From: Bettongia penicillata ogilbyi
Lineage: Eukaryota; Chordata; Mammalia; Diprotodontia; Potoroidae
DNA: 64,000 bases
NCBI GenBank assembly: GCA_023548195.1
Contig: JAJHZJ010000221.1
Coordinates: forward strand, 2,834,001 to 2,898,000
Reading direction: 5' to 3'
Shown: positions 21,795 to 32,799 of the stretch, piece by piece
Numbering within the stretch: the stretch's first letter is position 1
How the letters are laid out: the number at the start of each line of letters is the position of its first letter
Made by a program: the position numbers and the translations under genes
The notes under the pieces: model-generated
Seen by the model: the letters and a program-made list of their open reading frames with translations, nothing else
Told to the model about the DNA's origin: nothing
The model's database searches: none

Positions 21795-22670
21795 ACTCCT
21801 TAAAAATATTTTTTTAAACAAATTTTTATTGCTACCTTTGTTTTTACATCATCTACATTTCTCAATATATTTACCTGCCCTCCCTTCCCAGAGAACAGTT
21901 CCTCATAACAAAGGATAAAACTGAAATAAAAATAGTTCAGCAAAACTTAACAACATATTAAAAAAAAAAGCCTCTGGTATTATTTGTCATATCAGTGCCT
22001 AGCAAATGGTAAATACTTAATAAATGCTTTATCTCTCCAGTCCCTCATATCTCTGCAAAAATCGGGGGCAAGTGACATCATACCTTTGTAGCCAAATGTG
22101 GTCATTAAATTTTATAAAAATTTTAAAAGGATTCTAAACGAATCACTGAAATAAAATGGATATTTACGTATTTGGAGTAGAATGGAAAAGGAGAATTTTA
22201 TGTGAAATTAATAATCTCTATTATGTACAGATTTCTTTTCTCTCAAAATATGTAATAAATTCAAAATATAACTTTCAAAGTTGTCCTGCTTATCTGTAAT
22301 TATTTCTAGCCTTCCTTCCATTTTCTTGTATACTTTAAAAACTATTTCAAGATCACTATGATTTGATTTCTTTGGTTATTCTTTCCATTGACATTGTTTC
22401 ACTTACAATAGGCATTGTTTTCCTGGTTCTGCTGACTTCACTTTGCATCAATTCATATGCCTTCTCATGCTTCTCCAAAGTCATCGCGTTCATCCTTTCT
22501 TACAGCACATTAATATCTCATTACATTTATGTACCATAATTTATTTGGCCATTCCTCAACTGGTGGTCATCTACTTTGTTTCTTATTCTTTGCTACTACA
22601 AAAATTGCTATTACAAATAATTTGAAGTATGAGGAGGGTTTTATTATCGTCATTGACTTTTTTTAGAAAA
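21795..22670 (-). mobile_element. L1 3' end, second subfamily, disrupted
   Basis: 21795-21975 has TTTACATCATCTACATTTCT, CATAACAAAGGATAAAACTG and CAGCAAAACTTAACAAC. 22395-22650 has TTGTTTTCCTGGTTCTGCTG, ACTTCACTTTGCATCAATTC and CCATTCCTCAACTGG. The same pairing and order are seen at 53.1-53.76 kb. About 22110-22370 between them is unassigned. 3' UTR only. Confidence 0.7.
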
Positions 22671-22724
22671 TATGCCCAGCCGTGGACTTTCTTAGGTCTA
22701 CTTGGTATGGAAAGAGCTTTAATT

Positions 22725-22905
22725 CTTCAAAATATATATTTTTATTATATCATCTTGCTTTCCCAATATATCCTTCTCTCCGCCCCTACCTATCAAGACT
22801 TCCCCTGTAACAAAGAATACAAAAGTAAGAGGAAAAAAGGAGAGTACATTCCTTTAAACAGAAGAAATTATTCTCATGCAACTTTAAATATATTTTTAAA
22901 AAAGT
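22725..22905 (-). mobile_element. L1 3' terminal fragment
   Basis: TTTTATTATATCATCTTGCT, TTCCCAATATATCCTTC and TAACAAAGAATACAAAAG match the start of the same L1 3' UTR subfamily. This is a second, separate insertion. Confidence 0.6.
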
Positions 22906-23292
22906 AGCCATTCTTAGATATAAAGGAAACACTACAAAATTCTCATGGAACAAAAATTAATCTAATTAGTGGTTTGGATAGAAGACTACACAGAGAGGAT
23001 TTAGCTCATGAGACATTGAGACCCAGAGGGTAATAGATCCTAGATGCAGAAGAGTCTCAGGAGGCCACTGCTAAAGAGGCTGCTGCCAGGGGAGAGATCA
23101 GGTCACCTGGGGCTCACCTGGGTGAATTATTTTTTCTAACTAGTTGGTCAGTCTAGTTGTCTCTATACTAAAGGAATTATAATTACTTTCAATATCCTCT
23201 AAATTTTGGCACCCTGGGAAAAGCCATCAGTTACCCCACCCTGGTTGTAGCTCTGTTGCTTGGTAGGTTTAGATTGCAGGGATTCTGTAATC

Positions 23293-23485
23293 TGACGTAA
23301 TAGAATATTAGGGTTGGAAGTAACTTTCTAATTTTGAGATTATATAATTCAATTCCATCCTTTTGCAGATGAGGCACTTGAGGTCTAGAGAGAAGAAATG
23401 ACTCATGTAAGGTCACAAAGTTAGTTTAGTGGCTGGACTAGAGTTAGAACTTGGGCCTTCTGACTCCCAGGCTAGTCTATTCCTA
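23293..23485 (-). mobile_element. MIR, minus strand
   Basis: TTAGGGTTGGAAGTAACTTT, TTGCAGATGAGGCACTTGAG, GGTCACAAAGTTAGTTTAG, GGGCCTTCTGACTCCCAGGC. Complete core and head in reverse orientation. Confidence 0.8.
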
Positions 23486-23491
23486 TAGAAT

Positions 23492-23938
23492 AGAAATATA
23501 AATTAACTATATATTATAATAATTATATTATATATTATATAATAATATATCATTACACACTATATTTTTATATAATATTTTATGTATCAATTATTAATTA
23601 ATTAACATATTTATTTAATTATAATTTAGTTATTTTAATTTATTATAATTTAGTTTATTATATTTAGTATGATTTAATTACTATATTAATTACTATATTA
23701 ATATATTTATATGATACATTATTATACATTGTAATAATTAACTAGTATATTAATAATAATATAAATAGGAGCTATAAATTATATAACTTTATATATTATA
23801 TTTATATAAATATATAATATATATTATATATAATATATAGGTAATATATATTTCTATATAATATATAGGTAATATATATAATATATGGGTAATATATATT
23901 TATATATAACTATATATAATGTAATTATATAAATTACA
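23492..23938. repeat. AT-rich low-complexity island with internal tandem units
   Basis: Almost entirely A and T for about 440 bp. From about 23820 to 23905 a unit of the form AATATATAGGTAATATATAT is repeated three times with variation. Self-complementary throughout, so cruciform or hairpin formation is possible. Confidence 0.9.
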
Positions 23939-24830
23939 GGTCACTGTAAAAATACAACACTTCAATATTTCAAGGACTAATCATTTCATTCATGAGTATT
24001 CTTCCTCCCTTATTTGATGCTGAAACTGACTCTGCTATGATTTGGTAAAAAGCTTTTGATGGCTACTGTGGACAAAATAATTCACCACCTTGTTAGCAAC
24101 CTGTTGAACTTTTCTGGTCCTGTGATGATAATTCCATTGGGGTTGGGGAGGGAGAGGAGAGAAAAAAATTTACATGATAACTTTATTATATATTTAAAAG
24201 AGTTGGCAAATTTTACATAATAAATTTGCAGCTTCATGTGTAATCATCTTTTAAAAATTCTACTGTGTTAGGGAAATACTTATTTTGTTTCATAAATTGA
24301 AAATAAAATAAGATAAACCAAACATACAATTAGTAAAGACTGCTATATGGTACACTGTTGTAGACACTAGTACTTCAAAGACAAACATGACAAATGGTCC
24401 TTATCCTATGGTCGGACCCATTCTCCAGGACTTTCTTGCCATGGGATACCTTGCAGGGCATAATTATTAAGAACTGAGGTTTGGCTCTGTGCCACAAATA
24501 TTGGAGGAAGACTTCAGGGATCACTTTAAAAGCATAATAATGGTAAACCAATATATTTCAAGATATAATTGAGTTGGGTTGTATATAGAGCATTTTTTTA
24601 CTTTGGTATTTGAATATGACCAAAGGGATCTTTTTGAACTGCATGACTTTAAAAACTCAAACTTACTTTAAAAAACCCAGTGATGCAAAGTGATTTTTTT
24701 CTTGAGACAAAGCTTTGCTTCCTGAATATTTGACTTTTACCCAGGAAGACAATATGGACATTGTTGGTCCTCCCTTTCCCAATATATCCTTCATATGCCG
24801 TCATATGCCCTCAGAAGAATCTGAAGTAGG
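23939..24830. other. No gene; possible L2 scrap at 24325-24405
   Basis: Mostly unassigned. 24325-24405 (TAGACACTAGTACTTCAAAG, ACAAATGGTCCTTATCC) loosely follows the complement of the L2 3' end. Confidence 0.35.
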
Positions 24831-24835
24831 CAAAG

Positions 24836-24866
<31 letters not shown>

Positions 24867-24892
24867 TGTGTGCGTGTGTGCATGTGTGTTTG
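24836..24892. repeat. (TG)n microsatellite
   Basis: About 28 TG-type units with CA/CG interruptions. Confidence 0.95.
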
Positions 24893-24934
24893 ATAACCAT
24901 CTATATCTGTTTACCAACACCTCCCTCCTCTCTA

Positions 24935-25002
24935 GCAAAATGAGTAGGCTAGGCTAGATGGCCTTGGACATCCCTCTCAACTCTAGATCTATGATGCTAC
25001 AA
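24935..25002 (+). mobile_element. MIR/CORE-SINE 3' part
   Basis: GGCTAGATGGCCTTGGACAT, CTCTCAACTCTAGATCTATG. Distal CORE-SINE text only. Confidence 0.6.
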
Positions 25003-25077
25003 TGCCCCAATTGCCTTCCTGCTGCTTCCTGAATGTCCAGGGGATCCCTCTTCCAGTAATACTTTTCAGTAGCTCTA

Positions 25078-25395
25078 TGCTCACAGAATCACAGGTTTTG
25101 AGAGCTGGAAAGGACCTCTGTGATCATCCAGTCAAATACATACCCGAAAGTGATTCCTTTTATAACATATCCAATAAGTGATCACCCGTCCTCTGCTCAA
25201 AGACCTCCAATGAGGCAGTGAGTTTATTCCCTTTTTGGATAGTTCTAAAAATTAGGAAGTGTTACTTAACATTAAGCATAAATCTTTCTCTTTGTAGCTT
25301 CCATCCATTGCACCTTCTTTCTTTCTCTTCCCTCAAACTTTACCTTTCCTATCTCTTGATCCTTCAGGTATCTGATGATAATAAGATGAATGCTT
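25078..25395 (-). mobile_element. L3/CR1 3' region
   Basis: ACAGAATCACAGGTTTTGAG, GCTGGAAAGGACCTCTGTGA, GATCACCCGTCCTCTGC, ATTAGGAAGTGTTACTTAAC, TTTGTAGCTTCCATCCATTG. Complement of the CR1/L3 3' end, including its terminal region. Confidence 0.85.
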
Positions 25396-26090
25396 TTGCT
25401 CAAATTAGTCTATGGCTGATAATACTTTAAAGCATTAACCCTCTTAGATAATAATTTTTTTCCTACCATTTTGTTCTTTCAACTAGTTTCCATTGCCTTA
25501 AGCCAAGAAATGGAGGGGACCATGGTGCACACAGATCATCAGAACAAATCTTTTTTTGGGGGAAGGCTTTTCGATTTTTCTCATTATGCCATACACTGCT
25601 GCCTACTCTACTCTAAGATGATTTGCAAATGCCAGTTATGACTGAGTTTTTTTACATCAGGGTGCCATTCCTGTGTGGCAGTCAGTTGTATAGGAAAGTT
25701 ACCTTTCAGACCAATTCTGTTAACATTACACTTAATTCAATTCCTATTTCTCCCCTTTTTTATAATGAGGCATCAAAAAGCTATAAAGAGGAGCTTTGCT
25801 GTTTAAAAAGTCTATCTGTGCCTGTTACTTTTTTTCTTTTCTGAAGTAAAAAAAAATCTGTTCCTTACAATGAAATCATCTTCACAGCAAGTAGCAATCC
25901 TATTTAAATGGATTGACTGGGAAAGTACCAGTGATAACTTTGCTTAAGGAAAAGTCCTGTTTCCTTTGTAAGTCAAAAGAATTAGCGAAAGAATAAGAGG
26001 AGGGGAAAAAAAAGTAATTTGGCCTGATTTTGAAAAGATATTTCAAATTTCCATGACATACCAATAGCCTTTACTGAACTCTCCCGAAGT
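25396..26090. other. No gene; no recognised repeat
   Basis: Unassigned. The 73-codon frame at 25623-25844 has no recognisable protein. Confidence 0.35.
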
Positions 26091-26094
26091 GAGA

Positions 26095-26256
26095 TCGAGC
26101 ACCTGGGTTTGCTTCTATCTCTGCTATTTCCTTACCTCTGTGACCTTCAGTAAGACGCTTTCTCTGTCTGAACTTCAATTTCCTCATCTGTCAAACGAAT
26201 GGAGTATGATGACCTTGGAAGCCTCTTCTGGCTCTAAATCTATATCTTTATAACAT
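26095..26256 (+). mobile_element. MIR/CORE-SINE
   Basis: CACCTGGGTTTGCTTC, CTGTGACCTTCAGTAAGACG, CAATTTCCTCATCTGTC, CTTCTGGCTCTAAATCTATA. In order, head truncated. Confidence 0.8.
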
Positions 26257-27600
26257 TACTCCAAAGACGTCTAGACAGAAGTGCTATGAATCACTAGAAA
26301 TAGAAAGAAGGTTGTAAATAAAGTCCCATTCCAATCCTTAACAATCCTTAGTCTTTGTCATGTGGACATTCCTGAATCTGCAACATCGATGTTAGACGTC
26401 ACAAGAGAATTGTCATGGTCTCTTTTTCTAAAATTAGAAAATACACAACTGAGTTCAGTGATTTTTCCCCCTTATTCATACCTCATATAATAATAATTCA
26501 TGTTTTATAATACTTTATGGTGTAACCACTGCATAAAGATGTATTTGTCTACCACCAGTATGTAGGTGGTTTTTCTATATCACGTCATAGTTAAACTTGG
26601 CTGTCTTCTCTGACTGGGTCTCTCAGAAGGCGTGCCCCTTAATGGGGTCACCATGGGTCATCTGTGCACACTCAAGAGCTTTTTTCCCTCGTCAATTGTC
26701 TTTTTCTTCAATTGTGACCAGACTCTGGAGAATCAATTCACAAAATGGATTTGTGAATTTGAATGTGAGCAAATATGCTTGACCTGAGGATCAAGACTGA
26801 TCTTTTGCATTTGGCTCTGCTTTCTTGCTTTGTGGGTCCACCAAAAAGACCAAATTAGAAATCAGAAGGCTACAAAGACATTTGGGCTTTGATACCAAAA
26901 GGAAATCCAAATTAAGCAAATTAGTTTAATAAGCTACTATGGTTTAGTGAGGGCGTAAACCTCTTCCACTCTTATTTCTAACTCAACACAAGTTATCAGA
27001 ATCAAAGGACCTTCTTTGGACAGTCATAAAAACACTGACCATTTTCATTTCTATGATTTCTCCTTTTTGGATTCCAAGAGAGCTATAACTTTTCAATTTT
27101 TATTTGTTATTCGTTTATAACAATAAAAAATTATAGCTTATTTTACATGTATTGTCATTTAGACTATTGGCAAAATGATGAGATTTGTAAGTTATTCTTA
27201 TTTCAACAGCAATATTTTAATAAATTATTTCCAGAGGACAGCTTTCTGTGTTGATTTCTTTTTATGCCTTTTCTCAAATATTGTACATGAATTTTGTTAT
27301 CCCCAAGTTAAAGTGATGCATCTGGACTTTGTTCCCAACTTTTGGGGTCTATTGTGTTTGGGACCCAAGACTATTTATTATTCCCACTTTACCCCCAAGG
27401 CCATTTTTATCCAGGAGACCTCATCTGAGTACAAGGAAGCAAAAAAAGCCTCTGAGGAGTCAAAACGCGTGTCTCAGATCTCATTCACCATAAAACTCAT
27501 GTACCTTACTGGCAAGGGGTATTTTATGGACTGAGAAGCATGGATGTGTACACTAGTCACCCAATCTTGCATACTGACAGAGAGAATTACAAAAATCTCA
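26257..27600. other. No gene; unassigned 1.3 kb
   Basis: No named repeat recognised. Contains a 119-codon open frame at 27175-27534 without domain signature or recognisable relatives, and no supporting splice or promoter context. I treat it as chance. Confidence 0.4.
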
Positions 27601-27604
27601 GAAC

Positions 27605-27712
27605 TGTAGACTTCCATAGACTTTCAGAGTTGGAAGAAACTTCAGACATCAATCAATTCGACCTGTACTGAGATAGGAATTCCCTGTGCGATGTCTCTAA
27701 CAAGCATTCTTC
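27605..27712 (-). mobile_element. L3/CR1 fragment
   Basis: GACTTTCAGAGTTGGAAGAA, ACTTCAGACATCAATCAATT. Terminal CR1/L3 text, complement. Confidence 0.55.
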
Positions 27713-27950
27713 ATTCATTCATCAAACATTAACTCCTTACAGTGTACAGAGCACTGTACCAAGGGAATATGGAAGGAATTTCAAGATTAGATCAAACAGG
27801 ATCCTTGTCTTCAGGGACCTTAATCAATCCACATTTAGTAAGTGCCCACTCTGCACTGAGTGATGGATATTCAAAGACAAAAGGGAAACTGCCTCTGCCC
27901 TCAAGAAGCTTATATTGTACTAGGGAGCTATGACACATATAGGAGCGGGG
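27713..27950 (-). mobile_element. Two L2 3' ends in tandem
   Basis: 27713-27822 (CATTCATTCATCAAACATTA, AGAGCACTGTACCAAGGGAA, TCCTTGTCTTCAGGGACC) and 27823-27950 (TTTAGTAAGTGCCCACTCTG, GATGGATATTCAAAGACAAA, CCCTCAAGAAGCTTATATTG) each follow the complement of the L2 3' terminus. They are either two insertions or a duplication. Confidence 0.7.
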
Positions 27951-28041
27951 TGACCAGGGAAAGGAGTTTTGGTCTAGTCAACTATGATGAGTAGAGGTAT
28001 TGGACAATACATTGTCCTGCCTTTTCTAGTTTTGATGGCGG

Positions 28042-28306
28042 CTGTTGTTCAGTTGCTCCTGACTCTTTGTGAACCCATGGATCATTGCATGCCAATAGTG
28101 TTCATAGGTATTTCTTGGCAAAGATACTGGAGTAGTTTACCATTTCCTTCTCCAGCTCATTTTACAGATAAGGAAACTGAGTCAAATAATGTTAAGTGAC
28201 TTGCCCATGTCACACAACTAGTAAGTGTCTGATGGCAGATTGAACTTATAAGATGCATCTTTCTGACTGCAGGTCCAGAGCTCTATCCACTAAACTGCCC
28301 ATCTAA
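28042..28306 (-). mobile_element. MAR1-type SINE, minus strand
   Basis: From its 3' end: TTGTTCAGTTGCTCCTGACT, CTTGGCAAAGATACTGGAGT, CAGCTCATTTTACAGATAAG, CACACAACTAGTAAGTGTCT, CTCTATCCACTAAACTGCCC. Near full length, diverged, no TSD visible. Confidence 0.9.
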
Positions 28307-28589
28307 CTGATGGTAGTATTAATTGAATTATTGCTACCTGAGCAAAAGGTAAAAAATGGAGGTTAGAGGGAGGCACAACTGGATAGATGGAAAGTGGGAC
28401 TTAGGCTATGGGGTCTTGGTGGATGTTTGGATGGTATGATGGTTGGGGCAAGGGTGGAGGGTCTTGAGGATGGCTATAAATAGAAAGATGACAGGAGGAT
28501 TGACACATGTTCCAATGTGGGAAACTCCCACTTAAGACAAGTCCCCAAACTGAGTGGATCAACTCTCCCAGGGTGAGTGCAGGGCAGTG

Positions 28590-28950
28590 AGAGGTGGGGA
28601 GGGTTTATAATTGGACATAAATACAAATGACCATAGCCTAACATAGTGCAAAATACTGTATTCCATACAGATACAGAACAAAATTCTTTGTGAGTTTCCA
28701 GGAGGAATAGTGTTTCCAGAAGGATAGATCAAGGAAAGCTTCATGTAAGAGGTGGCCTTTTGAATTCTAAAACTTAATTTAGCAAGGGATGGAAGATATT
28801 TCAGGTATAGGATGCCTTGTGAATAAAGCATGAAGGCAGCAAAGCATTGGGTAAATTGGGGAGAGGTGGTGCAGAGCATATTCCAGTTTGGGCAAGAAGA
28901 ATCTTAGACATGGCTGAAAAGTTGAGGGGGGGAGGTCAGGTGGGCAGCAC
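28590..28950 (-). mobile_element. Probable L2 internal 3' region
   Basis: AGCTTCATGTAAGAGGTGGC, CTTTTGAATTC and GCATGAAGGCAGCAAAGC follow the complement of the L2 segment seen at 32.1 and 51.2 kb. Diverged. Confidence 0.5.
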
Positions 28951-29110
28951 CCTGAAGGTCAGAGCCTTTGCAGTCAGCCTCCTCTTGAGGACCTCTAATC
29001 ACAGGGACCCCCATTCGCTTTCTGAGGAAGCCCTTTTCACTTATGGACAGCTCTCATTATTAGAAAATTTTTCCTCATTCTGCCTGTCTGCAATATAGGA
29101 TCAGACTTAG
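28951..29110 (-). mobile_element. L3/CR1 fragment
   Basis: CTCTTGAGGACCTCTAATCA, CAGCTCTCATTATTAGAAAA, TTTTTCCTCATTCTGCC match the complement of the CR1/L3 3' region. Confidence 0.65.
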
Positions 29111-29185
29111 AAACTTCAGGATAGAAGAGTCCTTAAAGATAACTTGACCCAAATTTCTTTCATTAAAGATGAAGCAAAATGAGGC
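29111..29185 (-). mobile_element. MIR 3' scrap
   Basis: ATAGAAGAGTCCTTAAAGAT, AAGCAAAATGAGGCATAGAG. Short complement of MIR. Confidence 0.4.
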
Positions 29186-29445
29186 ATAGAGGCAAGGGCA
29201 CCAGCAGTGCCCATGCCTGCAGTCAGGGCCCTGCACAGGGGGCAGTGGCATGGGGTGGGGCAGTACTCTAGAGAGAGCATAGATGGGCAATGCTTGGCCC
29301 TGGCATGGGAGGGGGTAGAAGCAGGGCCCAGGCTCTATGCAATGGTCCTCACTCCTCAGCCCAGGGGCAACAAGGGCTCTAGTGGAGTGGGCAGAGACAT
29401 AGACCCCAGCAGAATGGGCACTAGTGTGGGTAAGTAATGTAATTA
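29186..29445. other. GC-rich segment lacking CpG; no gene
   Basis: A GC-rich block of about 260 bp (GGCAGTGGCATGGGGTGGGG, GCCCAGGCTCTATGC) standing out from AT-rich surroundings. I see no CpG dinucleotide in it. A 76-codon frame on + and an overlapping one on - match nothing I recognise. Could be a decayed GC-rich exon or repeat, or old minisatellite-like DNA. Confidence 0.45.
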
Positions 29446-29853
29446 GGAAATTTCTAAATAAAATTCAATAGATGCTATGACCATGATGTTTCTGGTTCTC
29501 CTCCATCTTTACCTCTTTACATTAGGAGACCCACTGTATACTACAATGACTTGGCATCACCTGCCACATGAACCAGACCACTTAGATCTGGGACTTGGTC
29601 ATTCCAAATGGGGGCAGAGAAAGAGTGACATTGCTTGTCACTTTATTTGGTTTTTGCTATCTTTATGGTTGAGTTTTTCTCCCTTCTAATGAATTCTATG
29701 CAAAATTTCTCACTTGCCTAGGGCCAAGGTTGAGCAGTAATGACTGTAAAACAATTTAGGTGGTGGGAAGTCCTCTAGAAGACCTTTGGGACTTTACCAC
29801 CAAGGGGTATGGTATGGTGGGAACTATACTAAGGTGCTATCTTGTATCAGTTA
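29446..29853. other. No gene; no recognised repeat
   Basis: Unassigned sequence. The 70-codon frame at 29477-29689 has a hydrophobic start but no recognisable relatives. Confidence 0.35.
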
Positions 29854-29854
29854 T

Positions 29855-30104
29855 GGGGCAGCTAGGTGGCACAGTGGATAGAGTTCCAGACCTGGAGTCA
29901 GGGAGACTCATCTTCCTGAATTCAAATCTGACCTCAGACACTTACTTGCTGTGTGACCCTGGGAAAGTCACCACACCCTATTTGCCTCAATTTTCTCATC
30001 TGTAAAATGAACTGGAGAAGGAAATGGCAAATCATTCTAGCATCTTTACCAAGAAAACTCTAAATAGGATGCTGCTGAAATGACGGAACATCACAACCAC
30101 CACC
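29855..30104 (+). mobile_element. MAR1-type SINE
   Basis: GGGGCAGCTAGGTGGCACAG head, B-box AATTCAAATCTG, GTGTGACCCTGGGAAAGTCA, CTCATCTGTAAAATGAACTG, GGAGAAGGAAATGGCAAATC, ACCAAGAAAACTC. Full-length layout, slightly degraded tail, no clear TSD. Confidence 0.93.
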
Positions 30105-30319
30105 ATACTATTTAGACTGATTTTTCATAAGAGCTACTTTCCATGGGATTTTTGGCTCAAAACACCAAGGCTCAAACCACTGATGCAACTTCCTATTCAC
30201 CTGAGCACAAAAATATCTCAGATATGAGGAACTCCCTTAGGCTTCTGACCACATACTAGCAAGGTGATCATCACTGACACAGGAAAACTGTACTCAGCTG
30301 GGTCAAGGCTGAAACTTCA

Positions 30320-30605
30320 CAAAAAAGCCTTCTCTTGCTCTGAATGTCCTTTTCCAGCTACACCTACCCTTGTTAGTTGCTAAAAATTCAATGAGGATCT
30401 TATTCCACTCCAATCCTAAACCTAAACTATTAGGGTGCTGGCCTGAATCAGGCCTTACCTACGTTTTCTGTATGTTTTGTCTTGCTGAATTCGAGTGTGA
30501 GCTCCTTGAGAGCAGGAACTGGTTTTCCCCCCCTAGGTGCACCCTAATTTAGTGAAGTGCTTGGCACATGGTAGGCATTTTAATGTTCACTCATTCATTC
30601 ATTTG
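30320..30605 (+). mobile_element. L2 3' region, sense
   Basis: TTCGAGTGTGAGCTCCTTGA, GAGCAGGAACTGG, AGTGAAGTGCTTGGCACATG, GTAGGCATTTTAATG is the L2 3' UTR and end. The upstream limit is uncertain. Confidence 0.75.
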
Positions 30606-31120
30606 CATATTATAATTGGAATAGGCTTTTTGATATTCATGCCCACTAAAAATGAAACTAAATCCTATGGGCACTCTTAACAAGAAGCCTTGATGTTTAC
30701 TCCCATGAGAAACTTTTTGGGCTTGTGGGGATGGGGCAGGAAAGCAGAGATTAGACTCTGCCACTGAGGGCCCAGGAATTCAGTCTTTTTCTGTCTGTCA
30801 AAATGCCACATCTTCAGGACAGAATACTGATTTTCATTCACCCATTTCAAAAAGGTCAAACAAAATTATGCTTAAACAAAATACAACTGTAATTCTAGAT
30901 GGTTCAATTTAAGGAAATATCCAAAGTTCTTTGGACCTATAACATTTTCATTTGATTACAATTTGAGTAAATTGTAAATTCATTTTCCTCTTAGAAAAAG
31001 ACAAACAAAAAAATAGTTCATGGTCATGTGCAGCCAAGAGATTTTCAGAGTGTGCTGTGAGAGATTTGTCCAGTGACCGATGAGTTGGTTGCTATATGAC
31101 TGAAGGAATTGAAAACGTAT
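30606..31120. other. No gene; no recognised repeat
   Basis: Unassigned sequence between L2 and MIR copies. A short ACAATTTGAGTAAATTGTAA imperfect palindrome lies near 30957. Confidence 0.35.
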
Positions 31121-31121
31121 C

Positions 31122-31302
31122 ATTATGGAATGGATACAATGAAGAGGTCATTGGATTAGAAGATCTTAGTTTGCATTCTGATTTTGCTGCTTTCTCAGTG
31201 TGACTTCTCTGGGCCTCAGTCTCCTCATCTGTAATGTGAATGGATTGGGCTGGATGGCTTCAGAGGTCTTTTCCAGGCTCTAAATCTATGAACCTCAAAA
31301 GA
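31122..31302 (+). mobile_element. MIR/CORE-SINE
   Basis: GTCATTGGATTAGAAGATC, GTGACTTCTCTGGGCCTCAG, TCTCCTCATCTGTAATGTGA, TTTTCCAGGCTCTAAATCTA. Canonical order. Confidence 0.85.
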
Positions 31303-31597
31303 AGATTCCTCACAACTGTGGTTGCTGAGAAACTGGTAGACAACTGTAGTTTTTGTTTTTATTTTATTTTTTTTAAATCACAGGACTGAGAAAACCCGAA
31401 GCTGGGAAACCATACATTTGGTTTTCTATGATGGAGGGACTCAGTGGCAAAGTCAGCATGAGAACTCTGGAATTTTCAGGTTCCAGACACTTGTTCAGGT
31501 TATTAGATCAAATCTCTTTCTAAGATTAAGTCCAGTCTTGGCTGCCACGTACAGGCATTGATGCACCCAGTTACAGGCCAGTGTCTCCTCCCATAAA

Positions 31598-31725
31598 CAG
31601 TCATTCATTCCTTTGACAAGAATTTATTGAGCACCTGTTATGTGTCCCACGCTCTAACAGAAGTATAGCATGTGTCTTTGCTTTTGAGGAACTTTCAATG
31701 TAACAGGGCATACGGGTACTCCCGG
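31598..31725 (-). mobile_element. L2 3' end fragment
   Basis: AAGAATTTATTGAGCACCTG, TTATGTGTCCCACGCTC, TTTTGAGGAACTTTCAATGT are the complement of the L2 terminus. Confidence 0.75.
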
Positions 31726-31764
31726 GAAACAAGAGACGAGTTCTTAAAAACCTCTTTTTTGGCA

Positions 31765-32092
31765 CTTTTTATTTAAAAGTATTTTATTGATGTCTTTTTG
31801 GTTTTGCATCATATTACTTTCTGGAAATCCTTACCCCGATGCCAAACTTAACTTTTCCTCATAACAAAGAAAAACAGCTAAGCAAATACACCCAACAGAG
31901 TCACTTTCTCTGCCAAAGTATACAACATTCTGCTCTAGTAGCTCTCTGCCTTTCTGCCAAGGCAGATTTCATTTTCTAGTCTCTGGGGCCATTCCTGGTT
32001 TTCCAGTTGTCCAGAATTCAATGTCCTTGTAGGAATCTTTTCATTTATTTTGTTGTAGTCCTTGCATATATTGTTTTGGTTCCACATGATAC
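31765..32092 (-). mobile_element. L1 3' end
   Basis: TATTTTATTGATGTCTTTTT, TTTTCCTCATAACAAAG, AACAGCTAAGCAAATACACC, TTGTTGTAGTCCTTGCATAT, ATTGTTTTGGTTCC. Same 3' UTR subfamily as at 53.1 kb. Confidence 0.7.
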
Positions 32093-32129
32093 CAATTAGT
32101 TAAATGTGAGATTATGTGGAGATGATTTG

Positions 32130-32465
32130 AAAAGCTAGAGGAGTCCAGAGAAAGGAAGTCATTGTGGGCTAGGAAGGTTGCAGAAAGCTTCCTTCTGGAG
32201 GTGGCACTGAAGGATTGATTTGGATTTGCAGAAGGAACAGAAGGCATGAGGTCCTGCTGGAGAGAGAAGCAGCTCAATCTAGGTGACTGGAGATTCTTCT
32301 AAGAGATGAGAGCTGAGCTCGGTACTGAAGGACTGGGCGGGTGTAGATGAAATAATAGGAGAGGAGAGTAGGGGAAAGGCAGTTTAGTTGGGGAAGAAGA
32401 CAGCACAAGAAGCCAAACAGAATGGGGACAGGGAGCAGAGAGAACAGTTTCATCCCTGAAAACCT
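32130..32465 (-). mobile_element. L2 internal fragment
   Basis: CTTCCTTCTGGAGGTGGCAC and GAAGGATTGATTTGG, then a second block CTGAGCTCGGTACTGAAGGA, follow the complement of the L2 'aagccttcctgtaggaggtgg' region. Possibly two pieces. Confidence 0.5.
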
Positions 32466-32540
32466 TTTTATTCCAAAGGGCTTAGTAACATGTAACCTCC
32501 AATAATCTTTGTCAGTTTTAACAGGAGATAAAAACGATAA

Positions 32541-32799
32541 GGGACAGTGAGGTGGCACAGTAGATAGAGCACCAGGCCCAGAATCAGGAAGACTCATCTT
32601 CCTGAGGGTATAATTGGTCTTCAACACTTTCTAGCTGTGTGACCCTGGGCAAGTCACTTAACCCTATTTGCCTCAGTTTTCTCATCTGTAAAATGAGCTG
32701 GAGAAGGAAATGGCACACCACTCCAGTATCTCTGCCAAGAAAACCCTAAATAGGGTCATGGGGAATTGGACACAACTGAAAAAGCAGCTGAACAGCAAA
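32541..32799 (+). mobile_element. MAR1-type SINE
   Basis: GGGACAGTGAGGTGGCACAG head, GTGTGACCCTGGGCAAGTCA, TGCCTCAGTTTTCTCATCTG, GGAGAAGGAAATGGCACACC, CAAGAAAACCCTAAATAGGG, GACACAACTGAAAAAGCAGC. Well preserved to the 3' end. The head has a G-to-A change from GGGCAG to GGGACAG. Confidence 0.93.

Noticed and set aside
27175..27534. 119-codon open frame
   Set aside because: No recognisable domain, homologue or splice context. This length is expected by chance in 64 kb of AT-rich DNA.
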